Translations under genes and position numbers: made by a program
Shown here: in pieces, positions 34,265 through 41,895 of the stretch
Layout: each line of letters begins with the position of its first letter
Position numbering within the stretch: position 1 is the first letter of the stretch
Assembly: GCA_021733645.1 (NCBI GenBank)
Contig: JAHREJ010000040.1
Coordinates: 1-43,469 of the forward strand
DNA length: 43,469 nt
Direction of reading: 5' to 3'
Source of the DNA: Bacillus subtilis subsp. subtilis
Lineage (GTDB): Bacteria > Pseudomonadota > Gammaproteobacteria > Xanthomonadales > Xanthomonadaceae
Notes under the pieces: generated by a model
Database searches by the model: none
Seen by the model: only the letters and a program-made list of their open reading frames with translations
What the model was told of the DNA's origin: nothing

Positions 34265-34788
34265 ACGATTCCATCAATCACGACGACCACGACGACCTGC
34301 AGGCCCGCCTGCGCGCGTTGCCGGCCGAACGGGTGCCGCCGGCACGGGTGTGGCAGGGCATCGCGGCGCAGTTGCCGGCGATGCCGATGCCGGCCGCCGT
34401 GCTGCCACGGCCTGCGGCAACGGTGGCGGTGCTCGCGCCGCGCCGACGCTGGCCGCTGCGCATCGGGCTGGGCCTGGCCGCTGGCCTGGGCCTGCTGATG
34501 GTGATGCCCGCGCCGGTACCGCAGACGCCGCCGCCGACGCTGGTGCAGCGCCAGGCCGATGCGATGGTTGCCGAGTACCAGCAGGCCATCGCCGCATTGC
34601 CGGCCACCCAGGTCGGTGGCGATTGGCAGCCGGCGCTGCATGAGCTGGACAGCAGCGTTGACCACATCCGCGCCGCGCTCAGTCAAAACCCCCGCTCGCG
34701 CGTTCTGCTCGGGCAACTGCAGCGCACTTACGCGCTGCGCCTTGAACTTACCCAGCAGGCCGTGATGGCCGCTGGCCTGCCATCCTGA
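34261..34788 (+). CDS. Putative anti-sigma factor, single-pass membrane protein
   Basis: A 175-residue protein coupled to the ECF gene by a four-base overlap. The N-terminal cytoplasmic part (about 1-60: NDSINHDDHDDLQARLRALP, ERVPPARVWQGIAAQL) precedes one hydrophobic helix (RIGLGLAAGLGLLMVMPA). A periplasmic part with helical character follows (RQADAMVAEYQQAIAALPA, LGQLQRTYALRLELTQQA). I see no HxxxCxxC zinc motif, so it is not a classical ZAS anti-sigma. The assignment rests on position and topology. Confidence 0.75.
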   Translation: MNDSINHDDHDDLQARLRALPAERVPPARVWQGIAAQLPAMPMPAAVLPRPAATVAVLAPRRRWPLRIGLGLAAGLGLLMVMPAPVPQTPPPTLVQRQADAMVAEYQQAIAALPATQVGGDWQPALHELDSSVDHIRAALSQNPRSRVLLGQLQRTYALRLELTQQAVMAAGLPS

Positions 34789-34801
34789 AGGAGACAACAC
34801 C

Positions 34802-35686
34802 ATGCACCATTCATTGCGTCTGATCGCAGCTCTGGCCCTGCTGCTGCCGTTGGCAGCGCAGGCGGCCACCCGTGTCGACGAGCGCGCCCCGCTGGGGGCG
34901 GGCGGGCGGGTGGAGGTGAGCAACATCGCCGGCAAAGTCAGCGTGCGCGGCTGGGACCGCAACGAGGTGGCGTTGAGCGGGTCCTTGGCCGATGGGCTGA
35001 CCCTCAAGCAGGACCGCAGCGCCAACCGCGTGCGCTGGGAGGTGGTGTACCCGCGTGGCCGCAGCAGCGGTGGCGCGACCCTGGAACTGCGGGTGCCGCG
35101 CGCGGTGGAGGTGCAGCTGGGCACGGTCAGTGCGGACATCGAGGTGACCGATGTGGACGTGCGGCGGTTGCAGGCCAATGCGGTGAGCGGCGACATTTCA
35201 GCGGCCGGGCGCAGTGGCGAGACCGCACTGACCACGGTCAGTGGTGGGATTCGTTCGCAGGTGCAGACCTCGCGGCTGGACCTGCGCGCGGTGAGTGGCG
35301 GCATCCAGGCCGGTGGCGGTGCGTCGGGTGAGGTGGCGCTGGAAACCGTGTCGGGCAGCATCAAGGTGGATGCAGGCCGGGTGCAGCGGCTGTCGGCCGA
35401 GGCCGTGTCGGGCAGCGTGAATGTGGCTGCGGCAGGACTGGCGCCAGGCGGCAAGGTCACCTTGCAGACGGTGAGCGGCTCGATCGGGCTGCAGTTGCCG
35501 CGGTCGGTGTCGGCGCAGCTGAGCGTGAAGACGTTCAGTGGCGATATCCAGTCTGACGCAGGCAACGTGGAGAAGCCGCGTTACGGGCCTGGCCGCAGTC
35601 TGGATGCGAAGCTGGGGGGGGGCGATGGCGACATCGCGATCAATGCCCATTCGGGCAGCGTGCGGGTGGGGCTGGGCGCACGTTGA
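34802..35686 (+). CDS. DUF4097 beta-helix repeat protein, exported
   Basis: A 294-residue protein with a signal peptide (MHHSLRLIAALALLLPLAAQAA) and then a DUF4097/adhesin-like repetitive beta domain. Repeated strands alternate short motifs such as VSGDIS, VSGGIRSQ, VSGGIQAGG, VSGSIKVDAG, VSGSVNVAA and VSGSIGLQL about every 20 residues, predicting a right-handed beta-solenoid. GGAGA precedes the ATG at 34802. It is the third gene of the sigma/anti-sigma operon, so it is likely an envelope effector or sensor of that regulon. Its function is unknown. Confidence 0.87.
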   Translation: MHHSLRLIAALALLLPLAAQAATRVDERAPLGAGGRVEVSNIAGKVSVRGWDRNEVALSGSLADGLTLKQDRSANRVRWEVVYPRGRSSGGATLELRVPRAVEVQLGTVSADIEVTDVDVRRLQANAVSGDISAAGRSGETALTTVSGGIRSQVQTSRLDLRAVSGGIQAGGGASGEVALETVSGSIKVDAGRVQRLSAEAVSGSVNVAAAGLAPGGKVTLQTVSGSIGLQLPRSVSAQLSVKTFSGDIQSDAGNVEKPRYGPGRSLDAKLGGGDGDIAINAHSGSVRVGLGAR

Positions 35687-35695
35687 GTGCGGCCA

Positions 35696-35720
35696 CCGCA
35701 CCGGCGCTGGGCCGGTGCGG
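35696..35720. terminator. Hairpin between convergent DUF4097 and small-protein genes
   Basis: A perfect 10-bp stem (CCGCACCGGC / GCCGGTGCGG, 5-base loop) lies 10 bases after the DUF4097 stop and 11 before the end of the convergent small gene. No T-run is present. Confidence 0.5.
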
Positions 35721-35731
35721 ACGGCTGCAGG

Positions 35732-35911
35732 TCAGCCGGTTTTCTTCAGTGCCAGGGTATTGCCGAGCACTTCGATCTTGCCACCGCCCTTGCGGAACGC
35801 GGCCAGGTCGGCTGCGATGCTGGTGCTGTTGACGGCCGTGCTGGAACCCTGCTTACGGTCGACGCGAACGGTGTTGCCTGCCTTGGGGGAGGTCTTTGGC
35901 GTACGAGCCAT
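35732..35911 (-). CDS. Small basic hypothetical protein
   Basis: A 59-residue basic protein: MARTPKTSPKAGNTVRVDRK, then NSTSIAADLAAFRKGGGKIE and VLGNTLALKKTG. An AGGAG seven bases upstream of the ATG at 35911 fixes the start. The upstream YkgJ-like gene ends 12 bases before this ATG, so the two are probably co-transcribed. The family is not recognised. The basic N-terminus and a C-terminal helix-strand unit suggest a nucleic-acid- or ribosome-associated protein, but this is only a guess. Confidence 0.75.
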   Translation of the reverse strand: MARTPKTSPKAGNTVRVDRKQGSSTAVNSTSIAADLAAFRKGGGKIEVLGNTLALKKTG

Positions 35912-35922
35912 GGATGCTCCTG

Positions 35923-36276
35923 TCATGGTTGGAACGAGGGAAAAAGCGTCGACAGATCGTGCTGTTGTCGACGGTAGTCCTGCCGCACAAGGCGGCAGTC
36001 ATCGCCGCCCATGTCAAACTGGCGGCAGATGGCGGGACGCTGCGAATAGATCGTGCAGCGCAGGTGATAGGGGTCGATGGCCGCACACCAGCCTTCGTCA
36101 TTGCGCGCCATGACGGTGCGGCCCGCTTCGTCGGTATCCAGCAGGTAGCTGGGAACGCGGTCGTCGGGCATGACGGTCACCGAAAGCCGGCAACAGACTG
36201 CGTCACAACGGCGGCAGTCGATGGGGTCGGGTTCGGCGGTGGACACTGGGGCTGGTACAACCAGGCGTTCGCCCAA
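35923..36276 (-). CDS. YkgJ-family Cys-cluster protein
   Basis: A 117-residue protein of the YkgJ/CxxCxxCC group. The motif CRRCDAVCC is at about residues 21-29, and further Cys occur in WCAAIDPY, RCTIY, ICRQF and DDCRL, giving the set of Cys thought to bind zinc or an Fe-S centre. No ATG exists before the motif in frame. A TTG at 36276 with AAGAGAGA upstream is the most likely start, so the N-terminus should be treated as provisional. The function of the family is unproven. Confidence 0.85.
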   Translation of the reverse strand: MGERLVVPAPVSTAEPDPIDCRRCDAVCCRLSVTVMPDDRVPSYLLDTDEAGRTVMARNDEGWCAAIDPYHLRCTIYSQRPAICRQFDMGGDDCRLVRQDYRRQQHDLSTLFPSFQP

Positions 36277-36609
36277 TCGAATCTCTCTTGGCGGCTCAGG
36301 GGCGCTACGTGCTGGGAACGAGCCGGATCACAGCGTAAAAGCGATCCCGGCGCCCGGGACGGATCCGTAGGCGGCAGCATCGAGAAGGACGGTGGCCTGA
36401 ACCCGGCCCGGGGCGACATGCGCATTGCGCAATGACGCCGAAAGATGATAGCGCTTTTTGCGTAACGTTTTGTTAATGCTCGGACGTTTCAGGGCAAAGC
36501 CCTTGCGGGGCAAGGCTTTCAGGGTTTCCTGTCTTCCCTTTGATGAGGGTGGGAAGGTGGAAAATCAAGCCCGGCACCCGATACCCGACGCGCTGAACTG
36601 CATGTTCCT

Positions 36610-36624
36610 GGGGGGGGGGGGGGG
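36610..36624 (+). repeat. G15 homopolymer
   Basis: Fifteen consecutive G residues in non-coding DNA. A tract this long would be prone to slippage and to sequencing error, so its exact length may not be reliable. Confidence 0.9.
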
Positions 36625-36684
36625 CAGGGTGCGCTGCTGGACGTTCTGCCCAGCCCGTCCCACGCATGCGTCGTACTTGTGCGC

Positions 36685-36842
36685 TTTTCGCGTGGGCTTA
36701 CCGCACGGCGAGCCCGCCGGGGCAGGCAGGCCCCTGGGCAAATGTCCCCCGGCCGCCGCCTGCGGCGACGGCCTCCTCCTTTACTTTGCCCTGGGACCTG
36801 CCTGCCCCGGCGGGCTCGCCGTGCGGCAGGCCCACGCGAAAA
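36685..36842. repeat. Long palindrome with 58-nt arms
   Basis: Left arm 36685-36742 and right arm 36785-36842 are complementary over about 58 bases with only a few mismatches. Both contain a CGCGTGGGC...CCGCACGGCGAG block and a CCTGGGCAAA-type end. The 42-base loop is GC-rich and contains GGCCGCCGCC. The right arm with its CCTCCTTTACTTTGCCC edge is related to the single-arm copy at 19865-19927. The transcript would form a very stable stem-loop. Confidence 0.88.
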
Positions 36843-36979
36843 CCGGGCCTTTCTGCGGGCCCAGCGCCCGACCCACCGGCGGCCGCGCCTGGAAGGGTTC
36901 ACAGCGCACTTCGTGCTTGCCACGCGGACGGGAGAAGAATCCAGGAAAAGCGGCGGCGGTGCATCGGCCAGCCGTCGAT

Positions 36980-36995
36980 GGGCGGGGTGGGCGGG
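36980..36995 (+). other. Compact G-quadruplex motif
   Basis: GGG-C-GGGG-T-GGG-C-GGG: four G-runs with one-base loops, the most stable class of predicted parallel quadruplex. It lies 111 bases downstream of the Hsp70-like gene's stop, on the strand opposite to that gene. Confidence 0.7.
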
Positions 36996-37011
36996 ACCCT
37001 GAGCCGCCGGG

Positions 37012-37031
37012 GTCCGGCGCACGCGCCGGAC
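37012..37031. terminator. GC-rich hairpin after the Hsp70-like gene
   Basis: A perfect 9-bp stem (GTCCGGCGC / GCGCCGGAC, 2-base loop) about 76 bases past the stop of the minus-strand Hsp70-like gene. No T-run is present, so any terminator role is tentative. Confidence 0.35.
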
Positions 37032-37106
37032 GGGTTGGGCAGGACGCCCCGCCCCGGTCTTGCCGTGCCCGACCCGAATCAGAAAGCCGTCAACCCCGCC
37101 GCAGAT

Positions 37107-38468
37107 TCACCGCGGTTCCGACGCTGCCCACGCCAACCCATGCACCACACCGAACGAGGGATTGCCGCGAACCAGCGTAGCCCCCGGGAACGCCGCGGCC
37201 ACCGCGTCCTGCAGATACCCCGCGCGCGACATGCCGCCGGTCAGGAACACCGCAGCCGGATCGTGGCCGATGTCGGCGCGCACCTGTTCCAGCAGGCCGG
37301 CGAGCTCGCCCAGATAGTTGCCTGCCGCCGTTTCCAGGCGTGAACGATCCACCTGCACGGCCAGCCCGCGCTCGATGAAATCCAGTGCGCTGTCATGCCG
37401 GGCCTCGCTGCTCAGGGCGATTTTGCATCGCTCCACCTCGCGGTACAGCCGCGCGGTGTTGCCGGTGTCCTGCAGTGCCTGCAGGCGCTTGCCCCAAGGG
37501 GCCTCGGCGTCGCGGTAGGTGTGCTGGCGGAAATCGCGCTGGCGGGTCATGTCCTGCACCATCGCCGCTTCCACGTAGTGGTGCGCCGGCACCCGGCTGA
37601 CGCCCCGGCCGAACAGCGGCATGTAGGCGCCCAGACTCAGCGCCAGGTCGATATCGGTGCCGCCGCGCGCGATACCCCACGCGCGGTGGATCTTCGGCGC
37701 GTGCTGCCCGCCCACCCGCGCATGCGCGATGTCGGTGGTACCGCCACCGATGTCCACCACAATCGCCTCGTGCTCCTGTTGGCTTTCGGCGTGGTAATGC
37801 ATCGCCGCCGCTGCCGGTTCCTCGAGGAAATCGACATCGTCAAAGCCTGCCGCGATGGCTGCGCTGTGCAGGATCTCCAGCGCCTGGTCGTTGCCCGCGG
37901 CCCCGATCGAACTGCGGAACTGCACCGGCCGGCCCAAGGTGGCCGTGCGCACCGGGCGGTCCAGTTGGCGCGAGGCGGTCAGGCGGATGTGTTCCAGGAT
38001 GTGCGTGGCGATGCCGGTGATGGTCTGGCGCGCACGCGGATGCAGGTTGTAACCCAGCATCGATTTGGGACTCTGCACCAGGTTGCCTTCGTTCTCTTCG
38101 AAGTAGGCTTCCAGCGCCTCATCGCCGTATACCGCGTTCTGCAGCAGCTTGGTGGAGGTGAGCGGGGCGCGCATCTGCTCTTCCATCCACTGCCGTCGCA
38201 CCACGCGCAGCGCTTCGCGGCGCAGCGCGTCCGGGGCGCGTTCCTGGCCGGCGGCACGTGCGTCGCGCGCGGCCGCGTCGATCAGGCGGGCCAGCTCGTG
38301 TTCCAGCGCCGGGGTCAGCTCGAAGTCGTTGGGGTCGCGCATCACCTCGGGGAAATACACCGTGGTGCGGAACTGCTCGGCCTGCCCGAACTGGATCGGC
38401 ACCACCGCGCCGTCCACCACCGCGGCGGCGGCGGAGTTGCTGGTGCCAAAGTCGATGCCGATTTTCAT
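37107..38468 (-). CDS. Hsp70-family protein (YegD-like)
   Basis: A 453-residue Hsp70/actin-fold protein close in length to E. coli YegD (450) and much shorter than DnaK (about 638), because the substrate-binding lid region is missing. The ATPase phosphate-1 loop is IGIDFGTSNSAAA. The phosphate-2 region is VVDIGGGTTDIAHA, and the adenosine motif appears as VFLTGGMSRAGYLQDAV. Such proteins are ATP-dependent chaperone-like proteins with no defined J-protein partner, and none is encoded nearby. It stands alone between a repeat-rich gap and the divergent yjdM-like gene. Confidence 0.92.
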   Translation of the reverse strand: MKIGIDFGTSNSAAAAVVDGAVVPIQFGQAEQFRTTVYFPEVMRDPNDFELTPALEHELARLIDAAARDARAAGQERAPDALRREALRVVRRQWMEEQMRAPLTSTKLLQNAVYGDEALEAYFEENEGNLVQSPKSMLGYNLHPRARQTITGIATHILEHIRLTASRQLDRPVRTATLGRPVQFRSSIGAAGNDQALEILHSAAIAAGFDDVDFLEEPAAAAMHYHAESQQEHEAIVVDIGGGTTDIAHARVGGQHAPKIHRAWGIARGGTDIDLALSLGAYMPLFGRGVSRVPAHHYVEAAMVQDMTRQRDFRQHTYRDAEAPWGKRLQALQDTGNTARLYREVERCKIALSSEARHDSALDFIERGLAVQVDRSRLETAAGNYLGELAGLLEQVRADIGHDPAAVFLTGGMSRAGYLQDAVAAAFPGATLVRGNPSFGVVHGLAWAASEPR

Positions 38469-38583
38469 GCGGGGCCGGGCCGGTGGTCAGGGGGCGCGCA
38501 CTGTGCGGCAAGCCGGCGGGCGGTGCAAGAGGCGAAGGTGGGGGCGTTACACTAGGGGTTGTTCAGTTTTTGAAGGTTTCACC

Positions 38584-38919
38584 ATGTCTGCTGCTCCCGC
38601 CTGTCCGCAATGCACCCTGGAAAACACCTACGCCGACGGCGCGCTGTGGATCTGCGCCGACTGCGGCCACGAGTGGACGGCGGCCGAAGCCAGTGCCGAT
38701 GGGGTGGTGGTGCGCGACAGCAACGGCAACGTGCTGGCCAGCGGCGACACCGTCACCGTGATCAAGGACCTGAAAGTCAAAGGCTCCTCGATCCCGCTCA
38801 AGCAGGGCACGGTGATCCGCAACATCCGCCTGGTCGAGGACGATGCCGAGCATATCGAAGGCAACTCGGACAAGATCAAGGGCCTGGTGCTGAAGACCTG
38901 CTTCCTCAAAAAGGCCTGA
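38584..38919 (+). CDS. yjdM: YjdM/PhnA-type zinc-ribbon protein
   Basis: A 111-residue protein of the YjdM (formerly PhnA) family. The N-terminal zinc ribbon, CPQC and CADC, is followed by the conserved domain VVRDSNGNVLASGDTVTVIK, LKVKGSSIPLKQGTVIRNIR and IKGLVLKTCFLKK. Despite the old name, the protein is not part of the carbon-phosphorus lyase operon, and its function is unclear. A -10-like TACACT is at 38548-38553, and GAAGG precedes the ATG. Confidence 0.93.
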   Translation: MSAAPACPQCTLENTYADGALWICADCGHEWTAAEASADGVVVRDSNGNVLASGDTVTVIKDLKVKGSSIPLKQGTVIRNIRLVEDDAEHIEGNSDKIKGLVLKTCFLKKA

Positions 38920-38926
38920 TCACCGT

Positions 38927-40066
38927 TCAATTGACCGCCGCGGTGCCTTGCCGCAGGCGGTGCAGGCTGTCCAGCTTGGCCTGGTACTGCGACTTGAGCG
39001 AGTCGGCGTTGGTGCCGGCCAGGTCGCGCGCCTTGGCCATTTCCACCGATGCGCGGCGGTTGTTGCCGGCCAGGAAGTAGGCCCGGGCCAACCCGAAGTG
39101 GAACTGGTGCGCGGTGCCATACAGACTGACCGCGCGGCGGTAGGCGCGGATCGCCTCGGCGTAGTCCTGGCGCTGCTCGGCCTCGTTGCCCAGGCGGAAC
39201 TGCACGAACGGATCGCTGCGCTGTACCTGCTGCAGGCGCCTGGCCAGCAGCGCGGCCTGGCGCGTATCGCCCAGCCGGCGATACAACGCGGTGGCATTGG
39301 TCAGGCTGGCCGCATTGCGCGGCTTGAGCTGCAGGGCGGTGCGGTAATCGTGTTCCGCATCGGCCAGGCGGCCGCTGCGTGCGTCCAGCACGCCCAGGTT
39401 GTTCCAGCCAGCCACGAACGCCGGGTCCTGTGCCAGTGCGGCAAGGTAATAGGCGCGTGCCTGTCCCAGGTCGCCGTCGCTCATGCGCATTGCGCCACGG
39501 TTGTTGTAGAAGTGCGCCAGCGCACGCGCCTGGTCGATCTGCTGCGGGCCGAAGCGGTCGTAGAGCACGTTGCGGTCCAGGTCGACCAGCGCGATGCGGC
39601 CGTCCAGGTTCACCCCGGCGTTGACATGCCCGATGTTGTAGATGGCGCCCTGGTCTTCATACCAGGTGACCACCTGCGCCACCTCCTGCACGCGCGCATC
39701 GATACCGGCCGCGCGCGCCAGGGTCACAAACATCAGGGTGAAAGACAGGCAGTTGGCGCGCCGGTTCTGCCAGGTCTCGGTCAGGGTCTGGGTGGCATAG
39801 GGGTCGTAGGACAGGTGCATGCCGTCCTCGTCGAAGATCATGTGCACCAGCCGCTGCACGCGCTGCTCGCGCGAATACACCGGCGCGATCACCCGCTGCT
39901 TGAGCATGGCCTGCATGCCGGGTGGGATGGCCAGGATCTGCTCGGGGGTGGGGGGGGCGGCGGCGATGGACGCCGCTGGCGCGGGCGGCGGCTCGGCCGC
40001 GCTGGCCGATGGTGCCGACAGCACCAGCAGCAGGGCCAGCACACTCAGGGCTTTCCAGGCGGACAT
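38927..40066 (-). CDS. Exported TPR protein with transglutaminase-like domain
   Basis: A 379-residue protein with a signal peptide (MSAWKALSVLALLLVLSAPSASAAE). A transglutaminase-like domain follows, with the Cys in NRRANCLSFTLMFVTLARAAG (about residue 106) and likely partner residues in YNIGHVNAGV and ALVDLD. The C-terminal half is four or more TPR repeats (GWNNLGVLDARSGRLADAEH and similar). I chose the ATG at 40066 because GGGAG lies nine bases upstream; the ATG at 40075 touches that site. The gene converges on yjdM with a seven-base gap. The role is unknown, probably in the periplasm. Confidence 0.86.
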   Translation of the reverse strand: MSAWKALSVLALLLVLSAPSASAAEPPPAPAASIAAAPPTPEQILAIPPGMQAMLKQRVIAPVYSREQRVQRLVHMIFDEDGMHLSYDPYATQTLTETWQNRRANCLSFTLMFVTLARAAGIDARVQEVAQVVTWYEDQGAIYNIGHVNAGVNLDGRIALVDLDRNVLYDRFGPQQIDQARALAHFYNNRGAMRMSDGDLGQARAYYLAALAQDPAFVAGWNNLGVLDARSGRLADAEHDYRTALQLKPRNAASLTNATALYRRLGDTRQAALLARRLQQVQRSDPFVQFRLGNEAEQRQDYAEAIRAYRRAVSLYGTAHQFHFGLARAYFLAGNNRRASVEMAKARDLAGTNADSLKSQYQAKLDSLHRLRQGTAAVN

Positions 40067-40299
40067 GTCACGCATCTCCCGGCATCGGTCGTTGCCGACC
40101 CCAGTCTAGGCCGGCGCCGGGCCATCGGCGTGCCGTCCGTCGGCGCGATCGTCCATCCACAGCCGGTGTGGACCAGGCATGGGCAAACCTGTGGATAACG
40201 CGGCGCACGCACCGCGCGCCAAGCGTTTGCATGGGGTGATCAAAAAACCACCATCGCAACCTGCTTGCCAGTAGCCGACCGGCGCGCCACTGTTGGCCC

Positions 40300-40899
40300 A
40301 TGCGCTTTGAACCCATGCCATTGCCAGCGGCCATGCAGGCCGACCTTGAGGCGGCCTACGCGATGCCGCCGCGGGCGTACCACAATTTTTCGCACGTCCA
40401 GGCGGTGCTGCAGCACTGCCAGGCGGTGGCCGAGGGGCCGGGCTGGCAGCAGCCGCGTGAAGTGCAGCTGGCGGCGCTTTACCACGATGCGATCTACGAG
40501 GCCGGGCGCAGCGACAACGAGGCGCGCTCGGCCATGCTGGCGCGCGAGGCGATCCAACGCGGGTTGCCCGATGCCGGTATCGACGTGGCGCGGGTGGCGC
40601 AGCTGATCGAACTGACCGCCCGCCACGGGGCCTTGACCGCCGCCGACCTGGATGCGGATGCAGCCTTGTTCCTGGACTGCGACATGGCCATCCTGGGGGC
40701 GCCGGCGGCGGTGTTTGACGCCTATGACCGCGGCATTGCCGAAGAATACGCCGGTCATGTGCCGGGCTTCCTGTTCCGGCTCAACCGACGCCGGTTTCTC
40801 AAGCAGCTGCTGCTCAAGCCGCGCATCTTCCTGAGCGACTTTTTCCATCAGCGTCTCGATCACGCCGCGCGCGCCAATCTGCGACGCCGCATCGGCTAG
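40300..40899 (+). CDS. HD-superfamily predicted metal-dependent hydrolase
   Basis: A 199-residue protein of the COG4339 type (predicted HD-fold phosphohydrolase, sometimes mislabelled as an NMDA-receptor-like protein). The metal motifs are RAYHNFSHVQAVL (His pair), LAALYHDAIY (HD) and FLDCDMAILG (final Asp). The middle and C-terminal helices (EEYAGHVPGFLFRLNRRRFL, FHQRLDHAARANLRRRIG) are typical. It is cytoplasmic. The substrate is unknown but likely a nucleotide. Confidence 0.88.
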   Translation: MRFEPMPLPAAMQADLEAAYAMPPRAYHNFSHVQAVLQHCQAVAEGPGWQQPREVQLAALYHDAIYEAGRSDNEARSAMLAREAIQRGLPDAGIDVARVAQLIELTARHGALTAADLDADAALFLDCDMAILGAPAAVFDAYDRGIAEEYAGHVPGFLFRLNRRRFLKQLLLKPRIFLSDFFHQRLDHAARANLRRRIG

Positions 40900-40929
40900 C
40901 CCGGGGCGCGGGATGGGTACACTAGTCAG

Positions 40930-41136
40930 GTGACCGTCTTCGCCCTGCCCATGCCCGTGCCCAGCCCTGATCCCGGCGCCGATCCGCGCCCGCAGCCGCC
41001 TGAAGAACCCGGCCCCAACGAGTGCTGCGGCAGCGGTTGCCCGCTGTGCGTGCTGGACCTGTACAGCGACGAGCTGCAGCGTTATCGGGCCGCCCTGGCG
41101 GCATGGAAACTGCGCCATCCCGATGCCGATGCCTGA
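40930..41136 (+). CDS. Oxidoreductase-like (OXLD1-type) small Cys protein
   Basis: A 68-residue protein matching the oxidoreductase-like domain found in bacterial and mitochondrial OXLD1 proteins: a Pro-rich lead (PRPQPPEEPGPNE) and then CCGSGCPLCVLDLYSDEL. The four Cys suggest metal binding. It starts at GTG 40930. A TACACT at 40918-40923 places the expected transcription start on the GTG itself, so the mRNA may be leaderless. It overlaps the DUF998 gene by 14 bases. Confidence 0.82.
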   Translation: MTVFALPMPVPSPDPGADPRPQPPEEPGPNECCGSGCPLCVLDLYSDELQRYRAALAAWKLRHPDADA

Positions 41137-41806
41137 GCTGGATTCCACAACGATGCCCGTGCCCGCGGTTGCGCGCGCCCCTTCGCGACGGCATGGCCAG
41201 GCGGCAGGTGTGGCCGTGTGCGGGCTGCTGCTGTTCCTTGCCACGGCGGTGTGGACTCAGTGGGCGCGCCCGGACCTGGACTGGGTGCATGCCACCCTGA
41301 GCCTGTATCTGCACGGGCCGGGCGGGCTGGCATTGCGCACGGCCTATGCGGTGTTGGCGTTGGCGATCGCGTTGCTGGCATGGTCGCTGCATGCCAGCAG
41401 CGGTTCGCGGCGGCGCAGCGCGGCCGCGCCATTGTTGTTCTGCGTGGCCGGGTTGGGGTTGCTGGGCGTTGCGGTGGGTGACAGCTGGTTGCCCGTGCAC
41501 GCGCCGCTGCTGGCCCCGCTGGTGCATGGCGTGGCGGCCAACACCGCCTTCCTCTGCGCCAGCGTGGCGATGCTGCTGCAGAGCTGGTATCTGCGTGCCG
41601 ACCCGCAGTGGTCGCGCTGGGCCACACCGGCCTGGTGGTGGGCATGGCTGTGTTTTGTGCTGCTGTGGCTGCACGTGCTCTGGCGCGGTCCGCCGCGGGG
41701 GGCCGGCCAGAAGCTGGTGATCGCCGCGGTCGTGGTGTGGTTGCTGGCGGTGGCGCTGCAGGCGTGGCGGCAGTCGCGGCGCAGCGGCGGCCCGCAGCGC
41801 CCCTGA
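41123..41806 (+). CDS. DUF998 family integral membrane protein
   Basis: A 227-residue membrane protein with about six hydrophobic helices (GVAVCGLLLFLATAVWTQ, AYAVLALAIALLAWSL, PLLFCVAGLGLLGVAVGDS, GVAANTAFLCASVAMLL, WWWAWLCFVLLWLHVLW, VIAAVVVWLLAVALQAW). The loop DSWLPVHAPL is like the conserved short motif of DUF998. It overlaps the preceding OXLD1-type gene by 14 bases, which implies coupled expression. I assign no function. Confidence 0.82.
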   Translation: MPMPELDSTTMPVPAVARAPSRRHGQAAGVAVCGLLLFLATAVWTQWARPDLDWVHATLSLYLHGPGGLALRTAYAVLALAIALLAWSLHASSGSRRRSAAAPLLFCVAGLGLLGVAVGDSWLPVHAPLLAPLVHGVAANTAFLCASVAMLLQSWYLRADPQWSRWATPAWWWAWLCFVLLWLHVLWRGPPRGAGQKLVIAAVVVWLLAVALQAWRQSRRSGGPQRP

Positions 41807-41895
41807 CCGCGCCGGCCGCCGGCCGCTGCAGCCAGTCTGTGTACATGCCGTTGGCAGGGGACCGGCGTATCGTGGTGTGCAATTGACTGGGATGG

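Larger units (their letters stand above)
36277..37106. other. Gene-free repeat-rich region
   Basis: No credible gene lies in these 830 bases; open frames span palindromes and a G homopolymer. It contains a minus-strand -10-like TATCAT at 36445-36450 that may serve the YkgJ gene, the G15 run, the 58-bp-arm palindrome, a G4 motif, and a hairpin at 37012-37031. It separates two minus-strand operons. Confidence 0.8.

Noticed and set aside
36458..37180. A 240-codon plus-strand frame across the gene-free region
   Set aside because: It runs through the G15 tract, the long palindrome and into the end of the Hsp70-like gene, with no recognisable domain.
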